Shown here: positions 8,601 through 10,058 of the stretch, piece by piece
How positions within the stretch are numbered: position 1 is the first letter of the stretch
Layout: each line of letters begins with the position of its first letter
NCBI GenBank assembly: GCA_001430745.1
Contig: KQ481983.1
Coordinates: 1,505,650-1,515,707 of the forward strand
DNA from: Auxenochlorella pyrenoidosa
Taxonomy: Eukaryota; Chlorophyta; Trebouxiophyceae; Chlorellales; Chlorellaceae
DNA: 10,058 nt
Reading direction: 5' to 3'
Notes under the pieces: generated by a model
The model's database searches: none
Told to the model about the DNA's origin: nothing
Seen by the model: the letters and a program-made list of their open reading frames with translations, nothing else
Program-made: the position numbers and the translations under genes

Positions 8601-10058
8601 CATGCAAGCATCGGCAGAGGATCGATACAAGACTGCACAGGGGAAAAAATCTGTGCATTGCTGCAAAAGCGTGCTCACCCAAGTAGCCTCCCTTGCAGCC
8701 CAGCGAGCCGTAGGACGGATCTGCTGCGATGCAATCAATCATTTGCTGCTCCGAAAGGTCAGGGCCCCGGGAGGTGCCATCGAATACAGCTTTTGCCTCG
8801 ATTGCAGCCAGGGCTGCATGGCACATGTGCGTGGGAGGATTGAAAGAGAGTTGGGAAGAAGAAAGAAGTCGATTGTTCCCTTGCTTGTTTCGAGCAGTAG
8901 ACTGTGCTACAAGCGTCAGTAGGCAAGAGGCAGGTAGAGGCGGGCATGTACGCGCAACCTGCTACCGGAAGCGCACCTGCGAATGTATAACAACTGCCGC
9001 ACTCCCCTTGCTGTCTTGCCACAAGTGCCAGCCCGGGGTTTGGGACCTTGCGCCAATCCCACTGCAGGTATACAGGCGGATACGCTGGCAGATGCGTAGG
9101 GCACGTGGATGGCCATGGGCACAGCATCAAACGCAGTGCAGGAGGACAATGACGAGCGCACTGCCCCGCACTCAACTGCCCCGATCAGCCGCCCACCTGG
9201 TCTGGCACTTCCCCAGCATCCAGCAGCCGGCGGCGCGAGGCTGGCCGCCCAGGCAGGCGCCGCCGCACTGTGCCGGGGTCCACTCCATTCATCAGGAAGA
9301 TGGAGGTCAGCTCAGAGGAGGTGTAGTCGCTGCACAGGTGGCGGGCAGTCAAGTGCCACTCAGGCGCAGCCGCAAGGCACGTGGGCTTTTCAGCACGGCA
9401 AGTGCTGAGTGCGGAATGGAGCACAAAGGGAGTTATCACTAGGACAGACAGATGGCTGCAGCCGCGCCGGCCTTCACCTCGCCTACTAGCTGCCGAAAGA
9501 GTAGCTAGTCTGTCGCTTGCTCCCCCCCTCACCCTGCCCTCACGAGAAATTGTTCAGCTGCTTGAGCCAAGGCACATCAGGCCTGCTGTTCCAGGCTGTG
9601 AGGTTGGCTAGCCTGCCCTCCCAGGCTCGGTACCGCCGGTCGTCCCCATTCCAGCGTGAGCGGTACAGCATCCGCCTTTGTTCCGCGTTTGCGGCCAGCT
9701 GCAGGGGAGGGAAGTGCCAACCCTCTGACCTTGGCCTGCAGGGCTAGCCACACTGTCACAAAGGGGGCAACCGATCAGCAAGGCAGCTGCATTAGAAGCG
9801 CAACACCCCCACCCGAACATCCTCGCAATGCATTTTGGGCTGCAGGAGTTTACTAATCTGCAGGCAGAACATGCAAGCACTCAGATGCTCACGCTGGCCA
9901 GCTGCCTTGCCGCTGCCGTGGCATTTGTGCTGTTGCCAAAGAACCCAGAAAGGGGCACGGATGCGACGCCTGCTGGTGGTGGGGGTTTCACGGTGGGGTG
10001 CGGGAAGCGGGTCGTGGCCAGGGGCACCATGGCACCGCTGATGCAGGCCCCAAGGCTG
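4675..10058 (-). CDS. Papain-family (C1A) cysteine peptidase with Asp-box repeats and C-terminal PA14 domain, 16 exons, 5' partial
   Basis: Seen: joining 10058-9893, 9698-9544, 9329-9197, 9061-8977, 8813-8679, 8514-8269, 8130-8081, 7886-7822, 7661-7452, 7248-6835, 6657-6531, 6314-5917, 5660-5468, 5326-5213, 4988-4927 and 4789-4675 gives 888 codons and a TAG stop (4677-4675). All 15 introns are GT-AG and every phase closes. Order: N-terminal stretch (residues 1-55), I29-like propeptide (about 56-145), peptidase (152-373) with Gln169, Cys175, His321, Asn343, Pro-rich linker (376-401), Asp-box repeats (416-727), PA14 (729-888). Known: C1A enzymes are made as zymogens and hydrolyse peptide bonds by a Cys-His thiolate pair; PA14 is a beta-barrel often binding glycans. 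Inferred: a secreted or vacuolar/cell-wall protease targeted to glycosylated substrate. The frame is still open at the window edge. An ATG at 10030-10028 has a strong GCCATGG context, but no signal peptide follows it, so the true start is probably further right. Exact exon edges are predictions; domain identity is firm. Confidence 0.88.
5709..5771. repeat. 12-bp minisatellite in intron 12
   Basis: Two copies of GCAAGCGCCA(TT/GC) at 5709-5732 and three copies of GG(T/C)TGCAGCG(T/C)A at 5736-5771, all with a 12-base period, lie inside the 256-base intron between exons 12 and 13, the longest intron of the gene. No role is suggested. Confidence 0.65.
5917..7248 (-). other. Tandem Asp-box (BNR-like) repeat region (exons 10-12)
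   Basis: Exons 7248-6835, 6657-6531 and 6314-5917 encode residues 415-727. Canonical Asp-boxes S-x-D-x-G-x-x-W occur at 441-448 (SSDSGKTW) and 716-723 (SNDGGATW); a degenerate one is at 577-584 (STDSCATW). Each is preceded by a strand pattern of the type SADGSRVFAVATG. Two long units are parallel: 416-552 and 553-691. Both open with W-x-(S/A)-V-x-(L/V)-SAD, have an inner WTAVA block, a W-(S/A)-S-(I/L)-A block and an IWTAS block, and end in G-x-RY. A third unit starts at 692 and is cut off after its Asp-box. Known: such motifs build beta-propeller blades in sialidases, VPS10 and photosystem assembly factors, but no sialidase catalytic residues can be assigned here. A binding or scaffold role is inferred. 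Confidence 0.75.
7992..8051. repeat. Small hairpin and 12-bp tandem repeat in intron 7
   Basis: A perfect 7-base inverted repeat (TGCCCGC / GCGGGCA, 2-base loop) is at 7992-8007, followed by two copies of CCTGCCCACCAG at 8028-8051. Both lie within the intron that separates the His and Asn exons of the peptidase domain. Confidence 0.55.
8223..8274. repeat. 28-bp tandem duplication across the exon 6 splice donor
   Basis: GTCAGCACACCCACTG-(G/A)-CCGCTGTC is repeated with a 28-base period (8223 and 8251). Exon 6 of the peptidase gene ends at 8269 inside the second copy (plus-strand order), where the minus strand reads GACAGCG|gtcagt. In the other copy the equivalent position reads gccagt, so it lacks the GT. 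Confidence 0.75.
9197..9698 (-). other. I29-like inhibitor propeptide exons (exons 2-3)
   Basis: Exons 9698-9544 and 9329-9197 are joined by a phase-2 intron that splits a Ser codon (TC|C). Residues 61-92 are rich in charged and aromatic residues (EQRRMLYRSRW, then YRAWEGRLANLTAWN), resembling the ERFNIN-type helices of cathepsin L-class propeptides. Residues 100-114 read LKQLNNFSDYTSSEL, matching the family's N-x-F-(A/S)-D-x-T-x-x-E-(F/L) block just before the cleavage region. Residues 128-140 are strongly basic, with two Arg triplets, and could be a processing site before the mature start near VPDQWDWR (148-155). The match is by motif, not alignment. The propeptide would fold over the active site and keep the zymogen inactive. 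Confidence 0.78.
9893..10058 (-). other. First visible exon of the C1A/PA14 gene (5' partial)
   Basis: The frame is open from the window edge to a gtgagc donor at 9892. It encodes 55 residues with a Pro-rich patch (residues 25-28) and two adjacent N-glycosylation sequons, NST (42-44) and NAT (45-47), which fits a luminal or secreted protein. The ATG at 10030 is the only Met in this exon. Its context is good, but the peptide after it has no hydrophobic core, so a signal peptide, if there is one, must lie in an exon outside the window. The join to the next exon keeps phase 0 and runs into a propeptide-like helix. This is the least certain exon of the gene because it carries no family motif. Confidence 0.55.

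Larger units (their letters stand above)
7452..9061 (-). other. C1A peptidase catalytic domain (exons 4-9) and Pro-rich linker
   Basis: Exon 4 (9061-8977) carries WDWRKV and the active-site block QQGECGSCYTFA, with oxyanion Gln169 and nucleophile Cys175. Exon 5 carries LSEQQMIDC and GCKGGYL, the papain disulphide region. Exon 6 carries SAYPYAG and the following Cys. Exon 7 (8130-8081) carries DDAINHAV with catalytic His321. Exon 8 (7886-7822) carries VIVGYG and PYWIIRNS with Asn343. Exon 9 completes NSWGEWWGENGYARVAMG and a closing CGLFLYP. The domain is about 220 residues, the usual length for the family. Tyr176 follows the nucleophile where papain and cathepsin L have Trp; cathepsin C-type enzymes also have Tyr there. 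After residue 373 comes a linker with the run PPPQPSPPPP, typical of algal extracellular proteins. All catalytic residues are intact, so activity is plausible. Confidence 0.9.

Overview
This window looks like nuclear DNA of a eukaryote, most likely a green alga (trebouxiophyte- or chlorophycean-like). It is GC-rich, it carries an intron-dense gene whose 15 introns are all short (about 135-256 nt) with gtgag/gtaag-type donors and (c/g)TGCAG-type acceptors, and it holds degenerate LINE fragments. The lineage is inferred from style; no sequence here identifies a species.

Right half (4675-10058, minus strand): one gene reconstructed as 16 exons that join in frame without a break into 888 codons plus a TAG stop. 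Its 5' end runs off the right edge. The predicted protein has a short N-terminal stretch with N-glycosylation sequons, an I29-like propeptide, a complete papain-family (C1A) peptidase with Cys/His/Asn triad and oxyanion Gln, a Pro-rich linker, two and a quarter tandem units of about 138 residues carrying Asp-box (BNR-like) motifs, and a C-terminal PA14 domain. The likely reading is a secreted or vacuolar/cell-wall cysteine protease with carbohydrate- or surface-binding accessory domains. A 260-base AT-rich stretch beyond the stop probably holds the 3' UTR.

Left half (1-4375): no intact gene. A plus-strand fragment (1441-2106) is the C-terminal end of a LINE ORF2 with a CCHC zf-RVT motif and one in-frame TAG, followed by a probable 3' UTR ending in TGTAA and a CAGC-repeat tail near 2418. 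A minus-strand fragment (about 3540-2547) is a frameshifted LINE reverse transcriptase in which the finger and palm motifs, including a YGDD block, survive in order across three frames. The two fragments lie tail to tail.

A short repeat of about 81-95 bp occurs three times (1016-1107, 1172-1252, 2451-2545). The copy inside the reverse-transcriptase remnant is flanked by a 6-bp direct repeat and reads as a GT-AG intron on the minus strand, which suggests an introner-like or MITE-like element. Two of its copies sit in a local 155-bp tandem array built on another repeat module also found at 34-118. The first 970 bases and the stretch 3541-4375 contain only open frames without recognisable protein features.
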